Position numbers and translations under genes: made by a program. This document shows, piece by piece, positions 1 through 9,688 of a stretch of DNA of 64,000 nucleotides; positions within the stretch are counted from its first letter, which is position 1; every line of letters begins with the position of its first letter. Below the pieces are notes generated by a model. The model made no database searches, had not been told where the DNA came from, and saw only the letters and a program-made list of their open reading frames with translations. The stretch is from Cercophora sp. LCS_1 (Eukaryota > Ascomycota > Sordariomycetes > Sordariales > Lasiosphaeriaceae), in NCBI GenBank assembly GCA_036250225.1, contig JAPZLL010000044.1:186001-250000 (forward strand), written 5' to 3'.

Positions 1-449
1 GCCAACTTTCTTGTACCGTTTGCAAATGACACCAACTTCTTGGAGCTGTGCTGGTGTGACTTGGGATTGCTTGCGTCGAGATTTTTTATCGCCGTCTTTC
101 GGGAGAGGCATGTTAGGGCAGCTTTCTCCTAGGAGCGTTGTGCATCCGGGCCCGCCAAGATCTCGCGATGGAGAGTAACAAGGAGCCGCTCTCCATCGGC
201 AATGCCAATCAACGGTTCGAACTCAGGGAGTAGACACAGAGCCGCGCCTGCGAAGCGATTGGCTAGTCCTGCACCCGAAGTATGTTGCAAAAGTCAGAGA
301 ACACACGATTCTCTAGTCGGATGTAAGAGCCGCGAGATGATAACGTCACTCTTGGTTGGAGCGCGCGGGCTAGTTGCGCTGGTGGGCTATCTGTCCAGTG
401 GCGTAGATACACGGCGAAGAAATCTAGACCGCATTGATGAATCTGCGCT
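1..449. other. Window edge, no supported gene
   Basis: All frames are short. It may hold the eroded C-terminal part of the minus-strand membrane-protein pseudogene, but no frame is convincing. Confidence 0.4.
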
Positions 450-1634
450 TTATCATTGCATGCGTGTGGAATAGCGTACACAAACTCGATGATAGAAGCA
501 ACCGGTCCCTAGTCTTCGTGCGTAAAAGGGCTCGGCCATCCGAAAAAAACGAAGGTATTTTCCGCTGGGCTTGAGGCGTGTATTGCTTCCACCCCTGGAG
601 GAACAAAGCGGCCGTAAAAGGTTTCCTGTCCTCGATCTAGACTCGGCTACTTCGCAGACCGTCATCGAGTTGCACAGAGGTCGATTGTTTGCAACTACGC
701 CAAGCAGAAAATAGCCATGATATAGAATTGGTTCGGAAATAAATTGCAGGGTCGCTCGATCTGCCGGGAACGGCGATGGCGCCCAGTTGAACCACGACCT
801 GACACCAAAGCAGCGCGATCGCCGTGCGATGTAGGCCCATCTTCTGCGTTCTTGTTTGATGCCAATGTTCAAAAGTAGGTTGGGAGGGTGGGATCTGGAC
901 AGAGATTATCGATCTTCTGGGCAGCATTGCGCTCAGTGGATGAAACACACTTACCTTAATAGTTTGGCCGCTCTAGGCGATAGTCGTGGCCTACCTGAGT
1001 CATTCGCTCTGTTGATCTTCAAAGCGCGCTTGAGCCGGGGCACGATGCGAACGGACTCAACAGGAACCCATTCTGGGGAAAACCCTTCAGTAGGGGAAGC
1101 CCGAGTGAGGATGGGCGCTCATACCTTCTTGAGACAAGCTCGAAGCGAGGTGGCTGTGAAAATCCTGAGGAGGGTATCCTGGTGAGCCGAGGTTGGCCTT
1201 TGCGTCCTCCCGCTGCATGTAGTGGACAAGACTCAATATACTGGGTTTTCCTAAAACGCGGGCAATACCACCCTCGTCGAACATCTCACATACTCCAGCG
1301 TGAGATGTTGATGTGCACAGCTCGGCCTCAACAGCAACTCTGCTCTCCTGAGACCTCCCAACGAAGGCCCGAAGCCAAGGTGGACCGCACACTCGTGTGA
1401 CCGACACCACTGTCGTGACGATACCCAAGGGGGCAATGCAGAAGACCAGATGGTCCAGATAGGTGGTACTTTCGCTGAGATATTGTTTAGTAACTGCTTC
1501 GCCGAATAACGAGAGAAGAGGCGCAAGATCGGCCGCCAGATTGTTCGAAAAGTCGTCGAGATCGAAGGCGGCCGCAATTCTTGTCGCGCATGTGGCGAAG
1601 ATAACGAGATTGGTGAGCTTCGTGGCTACATGGA
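450..1634 (-). pseudogene. Decayed multi-pass membrane protein of a large fungal family
   Basis: The exon at 1125-1634 (acceptor after a T7 tract, donor GTATGAGC) is cleanly open and holds family-like motifs: VTKQYLSES, APLGIVTTVVSVTRVCG, LRAFVGRSQE, AEAELCTSTS and GGIARVLGKP. I recall these from a large fungal family of membrane proteins often found beside ankyrin or NLR-type genes; the function is unknown to me. A second exon follows at about 995-1072 after a 52 nt intron with consistent phase. Further on, PNLLLNIGIK followed by a hydrophobic stretch (AIALLWCQVVVQLGAIAV) gives the next conserved block, but these two pieces lie in different frames, with a one-base shift near 811-830. Downstream of about 700 the frame is repeatedly broken. 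N-terminal exons (about 1650-1830) and the far C-terminus (perhaps beyond base 1) could not be joined. The frameshift could also be an assembly error. Confidence 0.5.
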
Positions 1635-2236
1635 CTGAAAAAAAGAGGTTAATTATCAGCAGAGAGATGACTTTGCCGAGGCGCCCATTTGAAAAGTATT
1701 GGAAATGGGAAGTGTGGACGCCCGAGGGGCAACATTTCCCCCCTGATCCGGTGGCACGGTTGGTCTAACCCCCCTTTTGACGACTCGAAAGCTGCGACCG
1801 AGGAAAGAAAACATATGGCTGCTGTCCATGTCACGGAGGTGAAGCTCTGTTCTACGGTGGTGTTGCTACACCGCCGAAGCCGGGGCAGGAGTGAGAACTC
1901 GATAGCAAGGCCCGAAGGCTTGTTGTATCACAGCACCTGAGGAGCCGTCGACCTTTACCCATCTATTGCACCATTAGCAGGACCTTCCCTGACGAGGTAG
2001 AGCATCGGATGTCTCTGGTTGTCATACACCGGTGAACGTGGGTCCAAGAAGTGAACATCATGTGCGACACGTTTAGAAGAGGGAGATACATCATGATTGC
2101 CGATAATATACAGACGAGTCGTCAAAAAGCAAATGCGGTCTCAACAACCGAGCCAGCCCGAGACGAAAAGAGCAGAAAACCGAATCAACGAGAGAGGAGC
2201 GTTTCATCCATTACACTCGTCCGTGGGGCCCAAATC
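1635..2236. other. Intergenic or eroded 5' exons
   Basis: No convincing gene. The minus-strand stretch at about 1650-1835 is open and could be an upstream exon of the preceding pseudogene, but it could not be joined in phase. Confidence 0.4.
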
Positions 2237-2943
2237 TTAACAACATTTGCCCTTGCCCTTGCCCTCAGGCTTGTGGAGATACCTATCCAAGTCAGTACAT
2301 TGCCTCCGCCGTCTGGAACCCAAACAGCACAAGAAAGGGAGTCACTCACCTGCCAAGGATGCTCTCCACGCCCGCAACAGCAGTCAAAACCCCGAGACCA
2401 ACACCAAGATGCTTCCACCCAAATCGACCATGCTCATACAGACCAAAAGCCTTGTAGCCCATCCACCCGCTCAAACCGACCAGCGCAAAGATGTTCGCCA
2501 CATGGACAGCAGCCTGCGCACCGTCACTCATACCATCAAAATGCTTCGCTAGCCAGTTATCAGCCTTGTGGGCCTTATGCTTGGCCTTCTTCTTCGCGAG
2601 ATCAGCCTCAGCACGGGCGCGGGCCGCAATCTCCTCTGCCTTCTCACGCTCGAGGCGAGTGGCCTGTGTCTCGGTCTTGACTTCCTGCTCGCCAAAGTCG
2701 GAGGGGACGGTGCGAACGGAGGGAGTATCGACGTCGATAAGGGAGGACGTGGAAGCGGTTGTCGAGACAACCTCGGGCGGTTGAGGGGCAGCGGCCTGGC
2801 TTTGTTAGCGGTGATCGCTCGAGCGAGGGGGAGAGCACACAAACCTCCTCGGGAGTCTGCTTAGGACCCTTGGATGCGATCTCAGCGTACGACACTATTT
2901 TATTAGTCGTGCAAAATTGATCTGGACGATTGGGAGGCATACT
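2237..2943 (-). CDS. OM14-like mitochondrial outer-membrane protein; start codon split by an intron
   Basis: Spliced model complement(join(2237..2282, 2350..2795, 2845..2894, 2943)), 180 aa. The N-terminus MSYAEIASKGPKQTPEE arises when the A at 2943 joins TG at 2894-2893 across a 48 nt intron with a strong GTATGC donor, CTAAT branch and ATAG acceptor. Then come a Pro/Ser/Thr segment, a basic Ala/Lys helix (EREKAEEIAARARAEADLAKKK) and a C-terminal region with a membrane span (VHVANIFALVGLSGWMGYKA), ending in a Gly/Lys tail (KGKGKCC). This resembles the C-terminal domain of yeast OM14, which sits in the mitochondrial outer membrane and has been linked to ribosome docking; the assignment is from memory of the family and is moderately sure. 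If the first intron is retained, an ATG at 2940 inside it reads in frame and gives a 195 aa form. It is divergent from nothing close upstream; Mia40 lies beyond on the same strand. Confidence 0.6.
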
Positions 2944-3757
2944 GATTGCGGTTTGGCGAGGGGCGGGAGTGCGGGGTTTCCAACGGACACAGTTGAGCGA
3001 TGACGCAAGACGATCGATCACACGGTCGGAGAGATGAGACTTCGGAGCGGTGGTGGTTTGAAGGGCACTCCGTTGAAGATCGCTAGGAAATCAATGAAGC
3101 GGACGATTTATCGTTGCGGTCGAAGTTGGAAGGGGTTGGGGGACAACATGTGACGAGAGCAAACGGCAGGAGGTGGCCTCATAAAGCCGGTTGCAGCCAA
3201 AGATGGCCCGGTGCGTCGCACAAGCCGAACGTTGCAATCACCCTTGTCACCAATGACGTCTGCGGCTCCGCCCAGCGCTCAAGCGCTCCACTCGCCAGCC
3301 AAGCCTCAAGCGCGCTGACTGCCGCACGGGGCCAATTAGAAGCGTCGGGAACCTGGAGCTTCCAGGTTGCCAGCTTGGTGACAAAAAAAATCCGCACACT
3401 AAATCCGCCTGATGTTTTTCGGACAACAGGATGAACGAGCAATATACAGTGCTGAGGATTAGATCCTAAGGCCTCTAGAATACGTATTATGCCTTGGAAT
3501 ATTGGGCGAGCACATGTATCCTGAATTGACCGGTCTTCGAGCCTTTTGGTGTGCGGTTTATTTCGTCAGGACTTGCTTGCCCAGTTTCCGTTGGCCGTGT
3601 CCCCGTTCTGGGTCCTGGCGTGTGCCCCTGAGCATTGCGGGATGCCATGGAAGTGATGATGTCTATTGGGCCCTTTATTCCTAAAGTACACCGTAATTGT
3701 ACACTATGTAGAAGTCGCCTACTCGCCTAAGGCGTCGATCGGGTTTGGTATCATTAC
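2944..3757. other. Intergenic, 5' region of the OM14-like gene and 3' side of Mia40
   Basis: About 0.8 kb with no supported gene. It holds the promoter and 5'UTR of the OM14-like gene; the short frames on both strands have no coding character. Confidence 0.6.
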
Positions 3758-4799
3758 TCATTGCTTTTTGCTCTCCTCGCTCTTATTCGCCTGTGTTGCG
3801 TCGTGGGCGTCCTTAGGGACAACTTCCTCTACAATTTTGAGCGCCTCCTCCTTCGCTTGTTCTACCTTCTCATTGTCTGCTGGGGCAACTGGTGGTGTCG
3901 ATAGTTTTGCGGGAGCAGCTAGGGGCTCGGCATCGACAACCTTAGGAGCGGCCTCGTCGGATGCTTGTTTTGGAGTAGCCTCACCGGCATCGGCAAATCG
4001 GGGCTCCTTGTCAACCTCCTCCGCATCGTCGGCGAGCTCGGATCCGTAGATTTCGGGGTACTTTCGGAAGCAGTCCTGCATGTGCCTATTCCTGTGTTAG
4101 CTCCAACCCTACAGACTCTAGTCCAAAATAGCTCCATAACGTACGAAAACTTGTCAATGCAGTCCATCCCCTTGGGCTCCTCCTTGGAGTACACGAAGCA
4201 GCTAAACGCGGCCTTGAACTCCTCCCCGCAGGGCCCGTGGGCCATCCCGCCGAGGCACGGGCAATCCCAGTTGATCTCGCCCGTCTCGGGGTTGAACGCT
4301 CCTTGTTGATCCGCCTCTTCCTCTAGTGCTGCGGGCGAGCCAGCCTCGGGCATCGCAAGCTCTGCTACGGGCTCGGCTGCTACGGGCTCCGCCGCATCCG
4401 ATTTCTCAACCTTCTCGATCTGATCGGGGAAAGGCGGTGGCGGCGGTGCGGCCTTTATTTGCCGGCGCTTCTCTTCGATCACAGCCTCGACGGTAGCGCT
4501 ATCGGGTTCGGGGTAGGGAGAGGACCCATACAGCGGTTGAGCTATTTGGAGCAGGGGTTAGCGGAAGGAGAGAATCGAGATCGACGAGACGTACGGGCAG
4601 GCTCATCGGCAAAGATAGGGCTGGTGTTGTAGAAGTAAACGGCGCCAATTGCAAGCGCCCATCGTAGCCCGGCACCCTTCCATGTCCCCCTTTTCTGTGC
4701 CGGCGCAGTGGAAAGCAGACGTCTTGAACCCGCCGAAAGATTTGCTGGTCGGAGTGCGCGGAATGCGCTCGAGGACGACCGAAGCGCCGGGCGGTACAT
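3758..4799 (-). CDS. MIA40: Mia40, mitochondrial intermembrane-space import receptor and oxidoreductase
   Basis: Spliced model complement(join(3758..4085, 4145..4541, 4595..4799)), 309 aa. Mia40 imports small cysteine-motif proteins into the mitochondrial intermembrane space by forming disulfides with them; Erv1 reoxidises it. Every hallmark is visible: an Arg/Ser-rich presequence (MYRPALRSSSSAFRALRP), one membrane anchor (RWALAIGAVYFYNTS), a Pro/Glu/Ala-rich linker, the redox CPC motif in INWDCPCLGG, and twin CX9C helices (C-GEEFKAAFS-C and C-IDKFSHMQD-C), followed by KYPEIYG. The second CX9C is rebuilt exactly across an intron (donor GTACGT, acceptor AATAG), which confirms the splice. The C-terminal tail is long, acidic and Lys/Ala-rich, as in other filamentous fungi. 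The start at 4799 is chosen because it opens the presequence. Confidence 0.96.
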
Positions 4800-5410
4800 G
4801 GCGATAAACTGGCGTTCACCTGTGCAGTCAAAGAAAGGGCCGGGAAAGACAATGCAGCGGCAAAACGAGCGTGTGGGGAGCGCGATTTGGACAGGCGGGT
4901 TTGTCAGCGAAAACGAGCACTGGCAAAATTTCTGGTGATGACTTCCCGAAGGCTCAATTGAAGCCGCGGCATCTTCCGACACAATTGATTGGCTGTGCTT
5001 TGGTGGTGGACCCACCTAAGCTTCAACCCCTGTCAAGAACCTCTCAGTGCTCTGTCATCCAAGCATCGCGAACCTCTTCACCACGATTGTTTTCCTGGAT
5101 GAAAATTGAGGGACTGCAATATTATACTATCTGCTCTCGGATGGATTTTTTGCTAATCTGAAGTGCTCAACTGGGCCCACTGGTGGGTTCCTCCCGCTCT
5201 GCGCTTTTACAGTGTGTGGACAGCCATAATCAACCACCAAACGGACACGCGACTTCGCCACGCCATTACCCTCGTCCCCCCAAAGCTCCTTGCGGCGCCA
5301 GATTTTGCGCTTCATGGGGCAAGCATTAGAAAACCCGGATGATCGAATACCAACTCGGATCCTCAACCAACATCACGTACTCATGGCAGGTTGGCCATCG
5401 CCTCTCCAAA
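4800..5410. other. Intergenic
   Basis: Mia40 promoter side and 3' side of the next minus-strand gene. No supported gene. Confidence 0.6.
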
Positions 5411-6484
5411 TCACTCGGCCCTTTGCACTTGACTTGACGAAGCGGAAGGCGCATTTGTCACTCTCGGGTCCGTATACCGTAGCCCAATCGGCAGCGAAGA
5501 AAGAGCGCTCCCGCGCGATGGCCCGGCGGCCGAAGGAGGCCGCGTCGGCGGGCGGCTTCGCAGATACCGAGTCTTCGGCTGGCTGTCCAGATCACGGAGC
5601 CCCCCCACCGCCGACTCCTTGGTGGCCGCATTCTCGGTCTCGGGGGCAAGATCAACAAGTGGCTTCGGAGAGACTTGCTCCTTGGGCTGCTCGGCGCTTG
5701 CAGACTTGTCGTTTGTGGGCGGGGCGGACATCATCCTCTGCTCTGTTTGTTCGGGTTTCGAGGTCTCGACATTGACAAGTACCTCTGGGGATGCTTTCTC
5801 TTTTCCTTTATCGGATCCCCTGGTCTGGGTTGCCTCTTGTTCACTGGCGGTCGGGGTGGCCTGGCTGACAGGAATGGCCTGGTCGGCAGGCACGGCCAGC
5901 GGCAGCTCATGAAGTGCCAGGACCTCATCATTCTCAGACGGCGACATCAAGAGGGCTTCCCCCGCGTATACTATCGACACGGCACCCTTCGGCTTCGTTC
6001 CTGGTGACGGGCCGCCGACTATCGTCTCAGTGCTCCATTCGGAAGCGATGCGTGCCCTTTCCCAGCAAGCAATGTCTCTGCGGCAATCTGACAGCTTCCT
6101 GCGGGCCGTTGTCTCGGAAGCTTTGTCTTGGAGGGTAATCGCGGACCGAAGCTCCTTCTCGGCTGCCCTAAACCGTTGGATCAGGTGAGCTTCGGTCGCC
6201 TCGTCTGGTCTCCTCTCCTTCTTGGATGGCTGAGAACTCTGTGGTGCACCGCGCTCGTCTTGGTTCTGGTTTGGTTCGGGCTTCAATGCCTCATCACCAC
6301 CATCCTCGGCAGGGTCCCCGTTGGGGCCGATGATTTCCCAACCGTCATCGATGGACTCAGGAGGCAAATCGGTGAGCACCCAGGCTCGATTCACTGCATC
6401 GTAAACCATCTTTCCCATCTGCGACGCTCCCACTAAAGAGGCTAGGAGAAGGTCGGCCATGGTCGTTTGGTGGTTGCTGGCCAT
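5411..6484 (-). CDS. Hypothetical protein, charged, with a probable coiled coil
   Basis: Uninterrupted frame of 357 codons starting at ATG 6484; a second ATG eight codons later also fits. I do not recognise the family. The N-terminus has a short hydrophobic patch (MADLLLASLVGAS) and a tryptophan-containing motif (ESIDDGWEIIGPNG). Residues about 95-150 are rich in Glu/Lys/Arg/Gln and probably helical or coiled coil (RFRAAEKELRSAITL). The remainder is low-complexity Pro/Ser/Thr/Lys/Glu, likely disordered. There is no signal peptide and no full membrane span. The length of the open frame and absence of stops support a real gene, but the low-complexity C-terminal half could contain a missed intron. 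Confidence 0.55.
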   Translation of the reverse strand: MASNHQTTMADLLLASLVGASQMGKMVYDAVNRAWVLTDLPPESIDDGWEIIGPNGDPAEDGGDEALKPEPNQNQDERGAPQSSQPSKKERRPDEATEAHLIQRFRAAEKELRSAITLQDKASETTARRKLSDCRRDIACWERARIASEWSTETIVGGPSPGTKPKGAVSIVYAGEALLMSPSENDEVLALHELPLAVPADQAIPVSQATPTASEQEATQTRGSDKGKEKASPEVLVNVETSKPEQTEQRMMSAPPTNDKSASAEQPKEQVSPKPLVDLAPETENAATKESAVGGLRDLDSQPKTRYLRSRPPTRPPSAAGPSRGSALSSLPIGLRYTDPRVTNAPSASSSQVQRAE

Positions 6485-7508
6485 CCTTGGTGATACCCTC
6501 CTGCCTCAACCAGCTGAGGAGCTGAGGAACTTCGGTGTGGGCTCCGTGGGTTTTGAGCCCAACGGTTAGGCCGTTCTTGGGGTCGCCGGTAACGATGGTC
6601 AAACGACAAGGCTATCGATGTAGTGTCTGTCGGTTTAAGGATGCTGTGGTGTTGGTGGCTTCAGCGCGTCGTCTTGGCAGTTCGCCAAAAGAAAGAGAAA
6701 AAAAAGGTTGGCGGAAGAAGCTACCCTTTCAGCGCAGAGAATACTTATTTTGTGGGAAGGAAGGGCGGCGGGGAAGCTCGTCAGTTGTTGAAGCTTTGGC
6801 AAGGCAAGCTTTGGCAAGGCTACCACAAAGTTGTGGTGGCTGCCAACAATGAACCCCGGATGCGCGATGAGCTTAATCCCTTTCCCCGGACATGGAACTC
6901 CCACTTCAACTTAAGGCAAGAATTCCATCTCATCCTTGCATGCGCGGGAAAACATCACGTTTCTAAGGTCATGGTATTTTCTTTGAGGGTTTGGTCTCCC
7001 GCTTGTGTGACCCTGCCCTGTGGGATCTCAAAGACGTTCAAGTGAACAGCACCCAACAGATCGGCTTATCGATGCTCAACCTCCATCCGTTTCCGAGGCG
7101 CGTGATGGGCTGCAAACTTTGATAAGACATGGTATTTGGCAATAGCCGTACGCTCTCGTCGGTTGCTGTCATTGACTGTCATGTGGAAGTCGTGATGGGC
7201 CTTAGTAATGGCCAGGGTGATCCTCCCCGTCAATGACGACAGCGCCAAACACTAAGACATCACGATGCACTTTCCCCGCCAGCTTGAGCAGTTGCTCTGC
7301 AACAACGCGGGTGCCTTACAAAATCGCGTCTCCAGCGATCACGACTTCCACGCAGAGGGCCCCACCTCCCACCAAGGCAAACCCAGCGGGCAAGTGCCCC
7401 GCACCCGCTGCCCCTCCATTTCTGCGAATCTGAAGTCCAGACTCTGGACGGGTGCAAGCATTCGATCCAACGGCACAATCCTCTGCAGCAGATGCATAGA
7501 CCGCAACG
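6485..7508. other. Intergenic between divergent genes
   Basis: About 1 kb holding the upstream regions of the minus-strand hypothetical gene and the plus-strand thiamine pyrophosphokinase gene. No supported gene; an imperfect direct repeat (aagctttggcaaggc, about 6791-6820) is present. Confidence 0.6.
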
Positions 7509-8485
7509 ATGGCCACAGACAGCGGCACAAGCAAGGCGCCAGTCCAATGGCATCCCATCTCACTCCTCCGGGATTCCAGAAACCGCTCAATCGACGGCAT
7601 CGATTTCACCGACAAGAGCGAGGACGGCCGCAAGATTCGGTTTGCCCTCATCATCCTCAAGCAGCCCATCACAAACTATCTCGGCATCATTAGACGATTA
7701 TGGAATAATGGTTCGTCTGCCTGGTGCCGTCGCACTCGGTTGCTTTGGCGGCGTTGCTAACGCCGGCCCAGCGTTCACCCACATTGCTGCTGACGGTGGC
7801 GCCAACTGCCTGTGGGAGGCTGCAGGCAAGCATGGTGACAGCTCATTTGTGAGCTCCCGCCCAAACAGCAGACTCACAGTGTTGCAAACTAATCATGGAT
7901 GCCTACGCGTCACAGGACAATCTGCGAGGCATCGTCGGCGACTTGGACAGCCTGTCGGCCGAGGCACGCGAGTACTTTGTTCACCAAAAGTTGACCGGGC
8001 GAGCCACCGACATCGTCCATTTCCCCGACCAAGAGTCAACCGACTTTGGCAAGGCCATTAACTATGTCCGAGACCAATACTCCGGACCTGTCCACATTGT
8101 AGCTGTCGGCGGCCTTGGAGGGCGCGTCGACCAGGCCATTAGCCAGCTGCACCATTTGTTCTCCTACCAAGTCGACCCGAACTACAGCGAAGGGCGCCTG
8201 TGCTTGTTCACTGGCGAGGGCCTGACGTTTCTCCTCAAGGCTGGGTCGCATGAGATCCACGTTCGGGATGGCACCGAGGAAGTCTTTGACAAGTGGGTCG
8301 GGATCCTCCCTATCAAGGAGCCAAGCCGGATCACCACCAAGGGTCTGGAGTGGGATGTGACGGACTGGCACACGGAGCTGGGAGGACTGGTGAGCACCAG
8401 CAACCACGTGCTCCCCGAGACGAAGACAGTATGGATCCACACAACCAAGGATGTTCTGTTTACCATTGCCTTGAAGCAGTTCTAG
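7509..8485 (+). CDS. THI80: Thiamine pyrophosphokinase (Thi80-like)
   Basis: Spliced model join(7509..7710, 7772..7848, 7916..8485), 282 aa. The enzyme transfers pyrophosphate from ATP to thiamine to make the cofactor thiamine diphosphate, in the cytosol. Family motifs appear in order: FALIILKQPIT near the N-terminus, HIAADGGANCL (nucleotide/thiamine site, rebuilt across intron 1), GIVGDLDSL (metal-binding Asp motif, rebuilt across intron 2), DQESTDFGKA, and GGLGGRVDQ before the C-terminal beta domain with the LPI and GLEWDV elements. Both introns have GT donors (GTTCGT, GTGAGC), branch sites (GCTAAC, CTAATC) and CAG acceptors, and each restores the frame. Length matches fungal homologues. 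I found no recognisable thiamine riboswitch nearby. Confidence 0.93.
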
Positions 8486-8694
8486 TGGAGCTAGCCGCGG
8501 CTGGATGGACCGGACCGGGATTCTGACATGACGACACGAAGCATGAGACTCTGCATAGATACCCCTAATCCCCGATCAACCTAGTATAGATGATGCATTA
8601 GCAAACGGGCAACCCCCAACTCCACGCTAGAAATACCAACGCAATTATCCCCATCATACAGTCTATCCGTGTCCCTTTGTCGCTGTCCGGCTCA

Positions 8695-9508
8695 TCACCT
8701 CAGATAATGCAACACCAACCAACAGAACAAGAAGAATATCACCACGCCCGCCCCGAAAATCCACTTGTCCTGCCTCGCCCTCCGATCAATCATCCTGATT
8801 GTATCCCCTGAAATCCCCAACGTGTTGCCAACAGAGTACAGCCTCCTCTGCGTGTTCTTGAGCATCTCCCTCTGCTGCCCCAAATCCCCCAATACAGCCT
8901 GGCCCCTTGCAAGGTACTCGTCCAGCGCATTATGCGTATTCTGGAAAAACGCCTGCTCTCTCAACGCATGCGTCTCCCTCGCTCCCTCCCCTCCCTCGGC
9001 CATACTCGTCGTGCGCGCATGTCCCCCTCCTCCTCCTCCTCCGCTACCACTCCCAATCCCATACCCACTCGTTGTGCTCGCAGGAGTGCTATTCGCATAC
9101 GGATTCTCAGGCGTGCTGGCGGCAAACGGTCGTCGCCCTAACAGCTCGGCGCGGTTCTGCGCGTGCGCGGCCTCTTCGCGCGCGGCTTTGAGGGCGTCGA
9201 CTTGGGCGCGGTACTCGCTCAGTTCGGCGCGGAAGTTGCGGATGCGCTCGAAGGCTTTTTCTTGCTTGGCTGGGTTGAGTTCTTGCTTTGCGAGGGTGTT
9301 GTATTCGTCGATTGTGCGGGAGAAGGTTGTCAGGGAGGCGGAGAGGGTTCCGAGCGCTGAGGGGGTCGGGGATGCGAGGGAGGTGAGAGAGGTGCGGAGG
9401 GCGGTGGATTGTTTGAGGGCGGAGTTGAAGTGGGTGTTCTGGGAGCGCAAAAGTTAGTTAATGTGAGGGGATAGGGATAGGGAGGGGAGAGAAGGGGAGA
9501 CGGACCAT
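8695..9508 (-). CDS. BOS1: Bos1-type Qb-SNARE (membrin/GOSR2 homologue)
   Basis: Spliced model complement(join(8695..9438, 9506..9508)), 248 aa. Bos1 is the Qb-SNARE on ER-derived vesicles and acts with Sed5, Bet1 and Sec22 in ER-Golgi fusion. Visible features: N-terminal helical domain (NTHFNSALKQSTALRTSL), a Gly/Ser-rich linker with a run of eight glycines, the SNARE helix (about residues 160-220, ending KNTQRRLYSVGNTLGISGDT), a basic juxtamembrane stretch (RRARQDK) and a C-terminal membrane anchor (WIFGAGVVIFFLFCWLVLHY) ending in LR, as in yeast Bos1. The upstream frame has no usable ATG. The intron 9439-9505 (donor GTCCGT, acceptor CCCAG) starts directly after an ATG, so the first coding exon is only the start codon and the mature N-terminus reads MNTHFNSALKQ. 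Confidence 0.88.
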
Positions 9509-9688
9509 TTTGGCTGTGTGAAGGGCATCCAGTTCGTGTTTGTGTGTTGTGTTGGTTTGGGTGGGAGTTGGGAGAGCTGGTGATGCGTTGTTGGTGTTTT
9601 TGCTGGGCCTTGCAATCTGGCATTTGAAGATGTCATCAGGGGTCTCGTTGGGGACACGGGTGGGGTGGGTGGAGTGGGTGTCGGAAGT

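Noticed and set aside
209..219. Sequence resembling a tRNA B box (GGTTCGAACTC).
   Set aside because: No matching A box, acceptor stem or anticodon arm fits at the expected spacing.
2051..2680. A 209-codon plus-strand frame.
   Set aside because: Low-complexity, antisense to the OM14-like gene with no recognisable domain.
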